The notes under the pieces are model-generated. The model was not told the DNA's origin and ran no database searches. It saw nothing but the letters and a program-made list of their open reading frames with translations. The position numbers and the translations under genes are program-made. A DNA stretch of 64,000 nt from Sphaerosporella brunnea. Its lineage: Eukaryota > Ascomycota > Pezizomycetes > Pezizales > Pyronemataceae. Where the stretch lies: NCBI GenBank assembly GCA_008704415.1, contig VXIS01000028.1:186001-250000 (forward strand). The letters are read 5' to 3'. Positions 44,804 through 56,214 of the stretch are shown one piece after another (the stretch's first letter is position 1; every line of letters begins with the position of its first letter).

Positions 44804-46557
44804 TCAGTTTCGGGTTTGTAAGAGGAGCAGGGGCGTGGGGGCAGGGGCGGCTACCATCTCGTTGGCTTCGTCGTGGGTTTCGGCCATGAAAGGCTTGTCG
44901 ATTGTGATTCCGTTGATCGCGGCAACGCTCACGCCGGGGTTGCCGGATGTGGCTCCGGTGATATCAAGGTCGGCCATCTGGTGCTGGGGTGTTGTTAGTG
45001 ATTGCGCGTGGAACAGGAGTACGGTCTTACAGTGACAGTCGCTATGGTTTCAACCGCCGGCTCGTTATCATAGTATTTATCCTCGGGGTTTCCCTCAGCT
45101 GCCGCACGGAGACATCTAATCACGCTCTGTTCCCAATGCCACTGCCAAATCTTTCCCGGGGGAAATCCCGGCGGGGAGCGGTCGACCTTCATTCCGTGAT
45201 AAGCCATAAGCTCCGGGATAGGGACAAACGCGACAACGACGCGGGTGGACGGGTGTACGCTCCAGAAGAAGCGGTCAAACATCTTGTGCAGGTCGGCTCT
45301 CAGCATGACGCCGTTCTCGACGCAGTTGTTGTCGACGTAGGGAGCGTTGCGGAGGACCCTGGAGGACCGTGAAGACCGCACTGCTGATACCATAGCCTCC
45401 GACCACAGGTCGGGACGCCCTAACGGCACGATGTGCGCGGCTTCGATTCCGGGACCCGTGAGCTCGCCTTTGAGCCGTGTGAGGTCTTGAGGGTGGTTGC
45501 ATGCTCCGGATAGAAGGCAGCGAGGGTTACGCGCCTCGACAAGCGCACGGAAGGCTGGTGTGCGCGTGGTCAGAATGATTCCCTGGGTTCCCAGCCTGTT
45601 GCAGCGGTCCAATTCTTCCTGGGTGCACTCGTATTGCTCTTCGATCAGGTGGTACGTGATTGATGACACCTGGGTCTGCAACGCCGAAGATCGTTCCCGG
45701 ACCTCCTCCCTGACCTCCTCAAATTGTTCCCTGACCTCCTCTTTGAAGGACCTCAAATCCTCTTTGACCGACTCAAGCGCATCTAGGATCCGCGCTTCCA
45801 TATCGCTTGGCTTTTTCGTGGGTCTGTTCGTCGACCGTACTCGAGACTTCGCACCCGCCTTTGCGGTCGGTGGCGGCTTGGAGACTGCCTTTCTTGCTGC
45901 TGTCCGCGACCTTCCCCGCCTGGTTGCCGTCTGCTCCTCATCCTTTCTGCCAACCGGTGACCCCTCCTCATCGCTCTCGGACTCAGCCTCGGCTCCCTCC
46001 TTCAACGTGGAGCCGTCCTTCTTCCGCCGAGGGTCTTCCTTCTTGAGTGGTGTTGTGTTGAGCAAGACAGTCTTGCAGCACGCCGGGAGACACTCCTCGT
46101 TCTCCATCCAAGTAGCGAGGTCAAACGCATGACGAATCTTTCCGTCTATCCACTCATCCGGCAGGAAGCAGGCCTCGTCATCGCAATCTTGGGCGTCATG
46201 TTCAAAGATATAATAAACCCCCGCGTCGACGACATCCTGACACTCGCAGCGGAACAGCCAAACTTGACCGTCCACCACGCGCGCCAGAACCACATCGCGA
46301 TCGGGATCGTCATCCGGCTCGGGTATCTCGAACGACAAGGCAAGCATTTGAAAAAGCAGCTTGAAGGTGACGCGAAACGAACCTTGCGACTGCTGATGGA
46401 AACCGGTCGTTGCGTATTCGCCAGGCCCAAACGCCTTGATCACAACGTTTTGCACCGTCCAGAAGTGCGTGTACTTGGGGTATTTGGCGTTGCGGAAGAC
46501 TACGGCGGTTTGCGCTGGTGCGCTATCGGCAGGCGCTTTGGGGCGTGGCCGCGGCAT
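44804..46557 (-). CDS. HNH nuclease protein (HNH_2 type) with coiled coil, two exons
   Basis: Predicted HNH endonuclease-like protein. Exon 1 is 46557-45031, intron 45030-44978 and exon 2 44977-44804, giving 566 residues. The 53-nt intron starts GTAAGA, has a CACTAAC branch point and ends CAG. Splicing keeps the frame and replaces an 11-residue unspliced tail with 57 residues. Residues 1-160 form an unnamed N-terminal domain (FRNAKYPKYTHFWTVQNVVI). Residues ~165-250 are charged, low-complexity and rich in Arg/Lys, and ~252-318 form a strong coiled coil. The nuclease follows: CLLSG, AAHIVPLG (H375), ENGVMLRADLHKMFD (N415, H424). These are the His-Asn-His positions of the fungal HNH_2 domain. 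A TATA box lies 131 nt upstream. No break is seen. DNA target and role are unknown. Confidence 0.88.
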
Positions 46558-46687
46558 TTCAGTTGATGGTTTTGAAGTCGGGTGTGTGTCGGTAGTGGTG
46601 TGTTATCGTGGTAGGGTAGCGCTGGTGATAATGAGGTAGCGGTTTAGAGAGGTGAGGTGGCTAGGTGAGATGGTAGTCTTGAGGTTT

Positions 46688-46695
46688 TATTTATA
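46688..46695 (-). promoter_or_regulatory. TATA box of the HNH gene
   Basis: TATAAATA on the minus strand, 131 nt before the ATG at 46557. The leader between is CA/CT-rich, typical of fungal 5' UTRs. Confidence 0.55.
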
Positions 46696-46699
46696 GTTG

Positions 46700-47484
46700 G
46701 TTGGGACGGTTCTGGGTTTGTCGACTTCGGTGTTGTAGGGTTTCGGGGTTTGCCGAGAACTTAGGGTTAACACAGCAGTATCGCACTCTGACGACAAATC
46801 AACGCCGCGAGACAAAACTCTCTGATGTAGTAAACTTTGGGTCGCGTAGGCAGCTGAACTCAAGAAGTGCTGCAGGCTGGTCCAGTTCTCCGAACTCATG
46901 GACCAGGGTTTCTAGTCCGCTTTGACTCTGCAGTGCACTCACGATTTACCACATGAATCTTTTTCCCTTAAACCCTCAAAACGCATTGTGGCTAATTTTT
47001 CAACCCTGTCACGGCGGAGTGCTTTGTAGCTATACAAATCCACGCAGGTAATCGCACAGCGCGAGAACATCCCCGGAGTGTGATCCCCGGGACCTAGCTC
47101 CCCGGGTGATGCATCTCTACCGGGCTCAAGATTATGGTCTTCACGATTACTGACGCATCGCACCTACGTGCAGGTGGGTGCAGCCACGCATGTGGTGTAG
47201 TTGAGTAGGTGATACGACGAGAGGCGGCGAGGTGATGCGACATGACGAGACGAGGACGAGATGGCCTGATCTCAGAACTGCGAGATAACGAGACTCGGCG
47301 GCCCAGCAGGGCTCTCGTTCGCGGCGTATGAATACGCCAGGATCTATATCTTCTCATCACGCCAATGGTGCCTGATCTCTAATAATCACGCCAACGATGA
47401 GTTAACTGCTCACCGAAAGTGAGTGCGTCTCAGACTAGGCTGAGGCTCATTCACGGACGGCTGGGCCACAGGCCGTTTCCACCG
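46700..47484. other. No recognisable gene
   Basis: Contains a TCTCG/CGAGAC-rich stretch at 47218-47310 recalling the subterminal arrays of the TIR elements at 20238 and 22252, without definable ends. Confidence 0.35.
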
Positions 47485-48055
47485 CGCGGCAACAATGCTG
47501 CGCGACCTTATCCTCCAGGCCATCGAACCCTTTCTGTGCCTTCAACTGGCATATAGAGAATACTTCAACACGCGGTTCGCCGCCCTCGCCACCGCTGGAT
47601 ATCGCCCCGCCCCGTGGCCTCAGGCCACTACAGTGGTCATCCCAAAACCGAGTGCGCCAAGAACCGCAAAGAAATCGACTCCATCCTCCTTATGGATCTA
47701 CGCGGTGCATTTGACAACGTAGCGAAAGCCAGACTGCTAGCGACAATGCGCCAGCTAGGAGTACCAACACCAGGAGTATCTTGGACAGACACGTTCCTCT
47801 CCGAACGTTCAACTTCCCTGGCCTTTGACGAAACGAAGCAAGCTCAATCTGCGGTGCAGATAGGAATACCCCAAGGTTCGCCAGCCCCGCAAATATTGTT
47901 CCTCCTTTACCTTCGCCCACTGTTTGACAGACTACTAGCCCGACACCCCCGGATATGGACGCCCAGTGTCACGGGCGTGCCAGTGGGCGCTGGCTTGACA
48001 GCTATCACCCTCTGGCGGGTCGTCAAAGACTCACCGCGCGTGTAACTGACTCGTG
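47485..48055 (+). pseudogene. LINE reverse transcriptase fragment
   Basis: Non-LTR reverse transcriptase pieces in two frames: IEPFLCLQLAYREYF with TTVVIPKPSAP (47500-47680), then LLMDLRGAFDNVAKARLLAT and QIGIPQGSPAP (47680-47890). Between VVIPKP and LLMDLRGAFDN about 100 family residues are missing. After RIWTPS the sequence departs from the family just before the catalytic Y-x-D-D motif, so the enzyme is dead. The 3' part of a related LINE lies at 50530-51070. Confidence 0.8.
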
Positions 48056-48135
48056 GCCATGGTAGCGCGCGGCTTGGCCAAGACGAGATGCGGTTAGGAA
48101 GCGCTGTGGCACTCAATCTCGGCAAAGACCCACAA
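47858..48135 (+). repeat. LINE-derived direct repeat, left copy
   Basis: CAGATAGGAATACCCCAAGG through GCACTCAATCTCGGCAAAGACCCAC. The right copy is 49553-49818. Together they bracket the minus-strand hAT remnant 48140-49552. Confidence 0.75.
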
Positions 48136-48139
48136 TCGC

Positions 48140-49552
48140 AAGGTAGTCGCGGCCAAGCTTAGCCAAGTGTGGGTAGCGCTGCTCATTATCCTCCCACCAA
48201 AGGAGCACATCTGTATCTTTGCTAACCAGCGGATTCTTCAACTATCTCTCTACCTCGCCCTCCCACATAGCCACAGTGCTGTCGGCAAGTGCTTGGGTGT
48301 CTGCTTGGGAATATTCGTCCTGTGATGCAAACATCATAGCATCCTCTGGGAATAGGTCATCGGTTCTGAGCTCGTCAGCTGAGTCTTCATCTGAAATCCA
48401 GGTAGTGGAACGCATTTTCGCAGGAAAATACTGGCGGAGAAGTCGCTTCAGGGCTTCAGTCTTCGCTTGTTTTGAGATCTCCAGCCTTCCACCCTAAAAG
48501 CTCAAGGGTGCGGAGCTTGAAACGAGGGATCCAGGGCGGTGGCAATGCGCGGAGCGGTGACTCCATCCGTGATTGGGTGGTATTGATTCAGCTTTTATCA
48601 TTCAAATCTCCAGGCTCTTCCAGAGTCTCGTTTGTTGCGGTTTACCCGGTCCAAATCTGTTTCCACATCGTGAAGGCGGTGCGCAAGCAGCCAACGCTGT
48701 CGCAGTTGATGAGACAGCGTTGGATATTTGTCACCAAAGATCAAAGTTGTAGGCCGTGCATAAACCTCAAGGACCTTGTACAGAATGCCTAGCCATTTCA
48801 ACTCAAAGTCATCCAGCATCAAATTAAGTCGGTATGAGGTGGGTTCCCGTATACAGAGCATCTGGTGGTGAACTCTATTAAGAATTATGAATGGCCGTCA
48901 TAAATCAAGTTCTGAATTTGGCCATGTATTTCGGTCAGAAGTCAACGAAAAAAGTCATAGGTTACTAACTTGTCGCAGGTCATGGGCAACACTACTCGCC
49001 GCAATGCTGCTGGCGGAGTAGAAGACCAAATTCAAGACCTGTACACGAACATGTCCGGAAGTTGAGGTAAGTTTGTGTGTTGACGCCTCGTCCCCGTTTT
49101 GCTACTCAAAAGCTGGCTCAAGCACAAGGGTGAAAGCGACTGGGACGTCTACGGTCGTGGCGAGGCTCACAAGGAGTCCAGGACGCAGTGGTGGAGGGAG
49201 ACCTCGATCGGGACCTGGAGGGCGACAGAGAGGCTGAGGGAATGGACGCACAGCATGAAGCTGCGCTCGAACCTGAAGGCCTTGATTCCGGGTCGAAGTT
49301 GTCAGGCATCGAATAATGAGTGGAGGACTCGGACGCCCGTGAGGTTTCATTTGTATATACAAGCGCGCAGAATCTCACGTCCTTCGACCTCCTCCTTTTG
49401 CACGGGCTCGCGGATGGCAAAGTGTATGGTGGCTCGAGCCGAAGTTCGAGCTTTCCAGCCTCGGCTCAGCTCAGCGAGCCGAAATCGTGATGATGCGAGC
49501 CTGCACGAGCCAACCCCAGGGCTCAGTTCGTGCCGGCTCATGTCCATCACTA
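48140..49552 (-). mobile_element. hAT element remnant carrying transposase, minus strand
   Basis: The 5' end is the inverted-repeat terminus GGCTCATGTCCATCACTA at 49535-49552, with GGCTCGAGCC-type palindromes inside. On the minus strand follow a Ser/Arg-rich N-terminal frame (49420-49118), a core piece with MLDDFELKWLGILYKVLEVY and GDKYPTLSHQLRQRW (48861-48598), and the C-terminal signature LLWWEDNEQRYPHLAKLGRD (48230-48140). The coding is broken and the 3' end is truncated at the LINE repeat near 48135. It is the most complete hAT transposase in the window. Confidence 0.78.
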
Positions 49553-49818
49553 GACAGGAATACCCCAGGGTTGGCCAGCCCCGCCGATGTTGTTCCTCCT
49601 TTACCTTCGTCCACTGTTTGACAGACTACAAGCCCGACACAGTGCCAGTGGGCGCTGGGTTGACAGCCATCACCCTCTGGCGGGTCGTCAAAGACTCACT
49701 GCGGGTGTAACCGACTCGTGGACATATGGTAGCGCGCGGCTTGCCTAAGGTGCGATGCGGTGAGGAAGCGCGGCTAGGTGTGGCACGGGTGGCACTCAAT
49801 CTCGGCGAAGACCCACTT
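49553..49818 (+). repeat. LINE-derived direct repeat, right copy
   Basis: Begins GACAGGAATACCCCAGGGTT directly at the hAT terminus and matches 47858-48135 with a ~25-bp deletion after CAAGCCCGACA. Confidence 0.72.
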
Positions 49819-50529
49819 GGTGCGCAGCTCAATGCCGTTCTGCCTTGTAAGCTCGGCAAGAGGGCGCCTTTGCCGGAGATGTCGGGTGTGTCGGTATAGT
49901 TGTCGGCCTGGGGACCAGTGTATGCCTACATGGCTCCGGCCACCCTGTGCAGCCGCGGAGTAGGCTGGGGTCCGGTGGGCCCTGGATTGGTCGCGAGCGC
50001 GGAAGGAAGTCCCCGACCGGCAGACGGTGTGTTCTGGCCACCAGGGACGGGAAAGATGGATATCAGTACGGTGGTGTGCGGAAATCTCGGAGACGAGTTG
50101 CGCACGTTCTAAAAAGCCCGCGACCCGAGATAATGGTGGGTGGCGAAAAGGTTTTTCTTGAAGGATATGGGAATTGGAGGGCGGAGGATTGGTATAAAGG
50201 CCTCGCGCCCGCTCGATGTATCCAGCTCTTCTCTCCTCAGCTCACTTAGCGACAGTCTAAGACATCCTTGCGTTTCCGTCACTAAGCTCTCTCTCTCTCT
50301 CTCTTTCTCTCGATTGACTCTTCTCTGTTACTCGCCCGACTTCACGATCACACTCGACCTCGACTTCTGACTCGCTCACCGAGTTCTTGATATTCCCGTA
50401 CTTGTTGTGAAGCTAAGTGACACGGTCGCTCCCCAGAGCTCCCGTAACACCCGGTCATTGACAATGTAGCTCTGGTGGTCACCGGCAATGGCCGCGCCCT
50501 CGATGCAAGATACTAGGAACATGTCGCCA
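49819..50529. other. No recognisable gene; CT microsatellite
   Basis: 50289-50313 is a CTCTCTCTCTCT run. The region otherwise links the LINE-derived repeat to the LINE 3' fragment. Confidence 0.4.
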
Positions 50530-51070
50530 CCACTACCTTTGAATGGGCAGGGCAGCCTACAACGCCGTTGCCTTTGTTAATGCGAAAACGGAACTCCTCC
50601 ACTTCCACAACAAACGAAACGACATCATTACTGACGCAGAACGAGTCACCCTCCCCAACGGCTCGATCGTCTCCCCCGGCGCCCAAGGGACGAGTGCTGA
50701 AGTCGTCCGATGGATTGGAATTTGGTTTGGCGGGAAGCTCACATTTCAACACCATATTAAGATGAAGCAAGCCAGTGGGAAACGAGCAGTAGGTACACTC
50801 TCCCGCCTGGCTAACAGGTCTCACTCCCAAATCCAAAAGGCAACTATACCATGCGTGTGTGGTTGCATGGGACTTCGGAGCGGAGATCTGGTGGAAACAA
50901 AGAAGACATTGCGAAGACGATTCGATGTCGTACGACGTGTGGTCAAGGCAAAAAGAATCACAGGATGCCGCGAAGTATGGACGGCAATGCCCAACAAGGG
51001 CCGGAACTACAACGGTACCTTTCGGACGAAAACGGATGCCACATTTCTCACGAATGAGCGTCAGCTGGTA
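50530..51070 (+). pseudogene. LINE post-reverse-transcriptase fragment
   Basis: The frame carries FVNAKTELLHFHNKRN, then EVVRWIGIWFGGKLTFQHHI and AVGTLSRLANRS, the conserved region downstream of the reverse transcriptase in fungal LINEs. A frame change near 50850 moves the continuing homology (DFGAEIWWKQRRH) to the next frame. It is probably the remainder of the element starting at 47485. Confidence 0.75.
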
Positions 51071-51415
51071 ACCACAGTGACCCAGATACGTACCAACGTT
51101 GGCTACTTCCACAGCTATCTAGCGGGCCTACCAAACAGCGACATCCACCAACTTCCTCGAATCCACCGGCATTCTCACGCGCCCGTGGATACTCGGTGTC
51201 GACCGCGATGAGGATTATGGGCAGGCCGGGGACGAAGGGGGTCGGGTAAAACACGGCGAGGCAGACGAACATGCCAGTGGGGACGAGGCGTAAGGGCGGA
51301 GGAGGGCTGCGGCCTGTGCTAGGCACATGGATCACACCGACGGATCAGACGCGGCGAAGCTGGGTCTCCATTTTTATATCTTTGCCAAGAAGCGCCGTGA
51401 GAGACAGCGCCCATC
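51071..51415. other. No supported gene
   Basis: A minus-strand frame (51335-51048) has a hydrophobic stretch FVCLAVFYPTPFVPGLPIIL, but no domain, start context or splice structure supports it. Confidence 0.3.
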
Positions 51416-51625
51416 ATGTTTTCACGAGATTCATCAAGTCCGGATATGACGGAAGAGGTTGAAGCGGTAATGCGGAGGAGCCAAGAGGCGAGGAGAAAGC
51501 GGCGGAAGAGGTTTTTCTTGCGCGTTTGTTTTGCTTTGCTTACTTGCTTGTATGTGTTTTTCGAGTTTCCTTTACCGCTGTTGCTGTTTCTCTTTCTTGC
51601 TTTCTTTCTCATCTTTAGGCCATAG
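51416..51625 (+). CDS. Possible small single-pass membrane protein
   Basis: 69 residues from the ATG at 51416. An acidic start (SPDMTEEVEAVMRR) is followed by a basic patch (EARRKRRKRFFLR) and then ~35 almost uninterrupted hydrophobic residues to the C-terminus, a tail-anchor-like layout. A TTTTATATC motif lies ~45 nt upstream, and AATAAATAAATAAAG follows the stop by ~25 nt, resembling a poly(A) signal. The hydrophobic part is encoded by a T-rich stretch, so chance is possible. No family recognised. Confidence 0.3.
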   Translation: MFSRDSSSPDMTEEVEAVMRRSQEARRKRRKRFFLRVCFALLTCLYVFFEFPLPLLLFLFLAFFLIFRP

Positions 51626-51664
51626 CACAAGGGATCCATGCCGTAGGATACAATAAATAAATAA

Positions 51665-52935
51665 AGCTTCTACCACAGGCAAAATTCCAGATATGTTGGT
51701 TCAGACCCCGCAGGATGGTGTCCAATCATGCTTGAATGAGCATGGGTTCCGGTATTATAATCAAACCAGGCACACGCTAGCTAACTGGCCGATAGCCAAC
51801 AGTCAAGCAAAGTCTGCTTACCAGCGCGGCGCACCAGAAGCAGACTTCTTTCACACTCGCTGTGGGACAATTCCTTTGATAACTTGAATTCACCCCCACA
51901 ACGCGAGGCCGCACTGTGTAGCATTTCGATCAGCTCTGGCAATGTTTGCGAATCAGCAGAGAGTGATTTGCAGTGAAGCACATTGTGGTCTACCTGCGTT
52001 GCGGGAGCGCGCGGAGACATGGCAAGACGCGCCGCCTCGGTTATCATTACCGCGGCGCGTGCACACCAACCGGCTGCTACCCTACGTTCCTCCGCGGAGC
52101 CTCTCGTCCCCAACCAAAATCCTGGACATGCGGCTTCCAGAACCCGGCAACCTCTGCCCATCCCAGGGCCCAGCAGGCAATGATTCTGGACATCTGGCCA
52201 ATGTAACATCCACACACCATAAAGACCGTGTTCGTATACTGACAGACAACCAGGCCCACCATCTATACAGTCAACGCAACAACGGCAAATCTTCGTTGCG
52301 GCCATCAGATCTCGACCTTGCGCATCGGAGATGCCGCCTGGTGGTAATCATTTGTAGACGCGAGCTGATTGCTGGCGGAGACGCCTGCTGTCTCGGGACC
52401 CTTTGAGGTCGGCCCAAAGAAGAAAACCTGCAGACGATGCGGACACGTGGGAACCAAACATCGCCGAACACATGAGGGGCAACGCGCCTGGCGGGCGCCA
52501 ATCGCCCATGGCAAGAGGCGGAGAAAAGGATCAAGCAGGCCGTGATAGACACTATGTGGGCGCTTACGCAAGAGTTGTGTGGGCTCTGAAGCAAGAGTTG
52601 AATGCTTGCGTGGAGGCCAGGCGGTGGTTGCGTGAACAGGTATGTTCGATTACGTACTTTGTCAGACTCGAATGTTGCTAACATTGTTGAGTGTTGAGAC
52701 ATAGAGTATGACTGTCTGGTGGATCCGAGTATGAACTAGTGATATACTAGGGCTCGTTTCTGCCTCTTAAGGGAGCAGCAACTCGCACTTATCTCTGTAC
52801 CTTGCAATATATCTCTTTACCCACGTTTCAGTGCCGCTGCGTACAAACTAGCTGTCAACAAACATCAGTGCTAGGACCGCCACAGCTACATGTGGCGCGC
52901 TCATCGGTACAAATTTATTAAAGCGATAAGATACC
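51665..52935. other. No recognisable gene
   Basis: GC-rich frames of 154 residues (51942-52406, plus) and 174 residues (52305-51781, minus) overlap antisense and neither carries a motif. The phrase RVRILTDNQAHHL weakly recalls a LINE RNase H but is too short to call. Confidence 0.35.
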
Positions 52936-53202
52936 ATGAGAATTGGATCTATCTTGGATGCCCCGGCGGGCGCTGCCGAGTCAGCATTCCATCCGGGATG
53001 CGCTGGGTGGTGGCCGTCGGTGGCGGAGGGAGAGGCGGCCAGAATCGCGCTTGCCGATGACGACGACAATGACAAAGCCGCGGAGGAGAAGGAGAAGGAG
53101 GACTCTGAGGATGGGGAGGAGGATGAGGGGGAGGAGGAGGAATGGCGTGGATTTTCGGACTACGAGGCGCTGGAGGAGGAATGGCGTGGATTTTCACCTT
53201 GA
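52936..53202 (+). CDS. Small acidic hypothetical protein
   Basis: 88 residues from an ATG in good context (ATACCATGAG). After a neutral start comes a long acidic tract of Glu/Asp, then the octamer EEEWRGFS twice, separated by DYEALE. The duplicated octamer corresponds to a duplicated GGAGGAATGGCGTGGATTTT in DNA. No family recognised; it could be the tail of a transposon protein. Confidence 0.35.
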   Translation: MRIGSILDAPAGAAESAFHPGCAGWWPSVAEGEAARIALADDDDNDKAAEEKEKEDSEDGEEDEGEEEEWRGFSDYEALEEEWRGFSP

Positions 53203-53379
53203 TCGCCAGTATGAACAATTGACCCAGCAATGTACTCGGGTGCAGCTAAAAGTCGAGTACCCGTTGTCAAACGGCAGTGGGTCCGAGTGGCAAAGCATAC
53301 TTTCTAGACTGATTATGCCAGTCTGAGTGCTCTTTGAGGATTAAAATACGTGCGTGACAAACGTCTGGTACCTTGTTTT

Positions 53380-53760
53380 CTATCCGCTCTTATATGGTAT
53401 TGCATGGCCTCCAGCATCTATTACTTTCTGCAAACGTTCAGGGATGCATCTAATCAATCTGTCCACACGTTCTTCGGTGATCGCATCCCATACCGTCGTA
53501 ATACACATCCGCATGTCATCTACGTTGCTCACTGCCAGATATCTCTCCTAGCTCAGTCTCAATATCTGCCCACAAACATTTAATCGGGTTCACGTCGGGA
53601 GATCGTGCTGGCCACTGAATGACATCCATTTCGTTGAGAGCCCGATAATCCTTAACCTGTCCCTTGTGACCCGGTGCCCCGTCTTCGACAACCTTTGTCC
53701 ACCGATATTCTTCACAGCCGCGATGCCAAAAGGGAACCAGATGTGGGTCCATCACTTGCC
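53380..53760 (-). pseudogene. Tc1/mariner-type DDE transposase C-terminal fragment
   Basis: On the minus strand VVEDGAPGHKGQ holds one catalytic Asp, and WPARSPDVNPIKCLWADIET the following conserved block. A frame change near 53520 then leads into VWDAITEERVDRLIRCIPER and KVIDAGGHAIPY. This is the canonical end of a Tc1/mariner-like transposase. The N-terminal helix-turn-helix and first Asp are absent upstream, and no TIRs were located. Confidence 0.85.
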
Positions 53761-55230
53761 CGTTTGTGATAACCCATTTCGGCCATAATCCTGTTGACAG
53801 TTTTCGCTAAGCAGGCATAGCCCATCTCAGGCACAGTCGCTTCGCAGGGGAGCGGTCGAGTTCACGCGTCGTGGGTCACAAAAGCAACCAATTTACACTT
53901 TTGGGGTGGGACGCTGGATATATGCCATTCAATTTATCCTTCATCGTGGGCTTGTGGCGTTTGTAGGACCCACTTTGCAGGGACAGATTCGATAAGAGAG
54001 ATTGATGGCTGGCTTTGAAACTTGTAAGGTTTGTACCGAGTGGTATGGATACCGTCTTGTGGCGCCATGTTTGAGGTGGCCTTCTTGGATGAATTTGGTC
54101 AGCTTGCTTGGTGTTACGGCGGCGCTTCTATCAAGTGCGACCGTATCGCTAGCTACTCTAGGTACGAAGGTAGTAGTAGTAGAGATAGAAACTTAATAAT
54201 ATTTTAGGACATTTACTAGCGGGAGTCTTCATGTCTTTTGAGCTTGATGTCCACTCAACAGAGCGGGGCCTAACGGTCCCTTCTATAGGACATCCGCCCA
54301 ACACCGCCGCTTCTTCCACAGTCAAGTCGAGAGTCAGTGGTAATCCCTCTGACCCTGAACGATGCAAACGGACACTGCCATCAACGCACTTGGCCCGTAC
54401 GCACGCAAGCGTACAAGGGATACAAGGCACCCCCTGTCGTGTGCAAACGCAGACGACTGGCCTTGCGAGTGGTCTCCAGACAACAATCCCTCACACCATT
54501 CACCTTCTCGCTGGCAATAGATGATGCAACCATGAAACGCGTTACGCACACCTCGTCAGCTCTCTGCAAACCATTGGCCAATACAAGCGGGGTGATCAGT
54601 CAGGCTCATAATCGTCTGAGCTGGAAGCTCAACAATTACCAGAAGCGTCATAGGCTCCGACTTGTACTGTGAGGCAAAAAGCAACTCCCGTCGGACCCAC
54701 AGTAGTTTACCAGGAAACACTATGACTCTTGAGGCGGTCAGGAGAAGATACTTCTCGTCACCCTGATAGGCAGGATTGACTCGGGACACCATCCCAATGA
54801 GCCACGATGACGCCAACTGTGTTGGCTGCCTAGAGGGAAAGTACAGTAACGAGATCTCTGGTAGTCCTTGTCTACTGTCTTCGATATGCTCCGTAACAAT
54901 TGGCCCATCATCCGATTGCGAGTTCTCGTGGATCTTCTCCAGCTTGCACCTGGATTCCGGTGGGGGGAAGAGGGGGGTTTATCGCCACCCGTCGCGGCTT
55001 TAGATGATTTTGACAGTGGCAGTAGCCCCGACACAGCAGCATCAGCGGCAACCTGGTATTCCCACAGCTTTCGCGGTTATTTATCCCAATCAGTGGTGGG
55101 TAAACCGATCTTTTCGTTGTTGATCATCCTTTTTGCTGCATGTCCAATACGGGGGATCTGAGCTAGCATGCCAGTTTTGTCAGATGATGTTCTTGAATCT
55201 TGAGTACAAGATGTTTTTACATTGTTTTTT
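53761..55230. other. No recognisable gene
   Basis: Possibly decayed transposon body between the mariner-type and MULE fragments. I could not assign any stretch. Confidence 0.4.
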
Positions 55231-55320
55231 CGGCTTTTATGCGCCGTACCCCCAAAACATAGAGAAGGATACAACGTACCCCCCCCCCCGAGGGTTTTTG
55301 TATGCTCCATACGCCCAAAT
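55231..55320 (+). repeat. Inverted repeat, left arm, around the MULE fragment
   Basis: CGGCTTTTATGCGCCGTACC followed by a C11 run and GAGGGTTTTTGTATGCTCC. Its reverse complement is found at 56215-56305 with several indels. Confidence 0.65.
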
Positions 55321-55520
55321 GCCCACAGCTCAAACTGTGACAGCGGAGTATCAGTAACTTTCACGACACAATCCACCACGTATTCACCACCTCACCCATC
55401 CACCCTTGTGCTTACCCCATATCGACACTGCTGCAGGTCAGTTTCTTCGTACCCAGCAATGTCGACACATTGGCAGCCAGAAACCACAGCCCCGACCCCA
55501 ACCACCGTAACTGCTAGCAT

Positions 55521-56042
55521 ATGGACATCCCTTGTGTGCCTGCAGTTGGGGTCATCAACAGTCTTAAAAACGCTCCTCAGGACTATATGCCAAAGTTTGT
55601 GGGTGTGCAAAGCTGGTTACGTACCTACAGTACTGATATGGTACCTATCGACCAAAACGATGTTGGAAATCTGAACAAGGCTCCCGATCAGCCAGAGATG
55701 GTTAATAATACCGCCCGGAGGAAAGCTGGGAAGTTCAACCACGACGAGTCTGATTCTGACTTAGATGTTTCAGATGCTCCGATTGGACAGTGTGAACCCC
55801 CCATGACCAAGGTACCCCAAGGGCGCCCTACGAAGAAGATGTTGACAAAGGTTGACATTCGTCAAAAGAATGCTAAGCAGAAGTGGGTTTGCGGCCATCA
55901 AAACCTCATGAGAGAAGTACCTAACAGAGCCCCACCACGCTGCTCCACCTGTAATGGCTTAGGTCACAATGCATCGAAGCGTAGAGAGGCCCATCTGCAA
56001 GGAGTCCGGGAAGAGTGCACGAGGGGAACACAGAGCGGGTAG
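55521..56042 (+). pseudogene. MULE transposase C-terminal fragment with broken zinc knuckle
   Basis: The frame includes INSLKNAPQDYMPKFVGVQS followed by WLRTYSTDMVPID, the region just after the SWIM finger of Mutator-like transposases. Then come an acidic linker, PQGRPTKKMLTKVD and a terminal knuckle CSTCNGLGHN in which the last Cys is replaced by Arg. The catalytic DDE part is not recognisable upstream. It lies between the inverted repeats at 55231-55320 and 56215-56305, which could be the element's TIRs or those of a later deletion derivative. Confidence 0.72.
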
Positions 56043-56214
56043 GTTGCGCGAGGGGGACACAGAAAGATCTGCAGAAAGGAGCTGAGCTACCGCCTGGTTT
56101 CTCTGGTTTGCGTTGTCAATTTGATAGTGTTGGACAGTAAGGTAGTGAAGACCTGTGATCTTCCCTTTCTTTAAGCTATAAGAACGAACCTATTGTGAGG
56201 TGCACTTATTGGGA

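Noticed and set aside
51781..52305. 174-residue minus frame and overlapping 154-residue plus frame with an RNase H-like phrase
   Set aside because: RVRILTDNQA alone is too short, acidic catalytic residues cannot be placed, and the two frames shadow each other.
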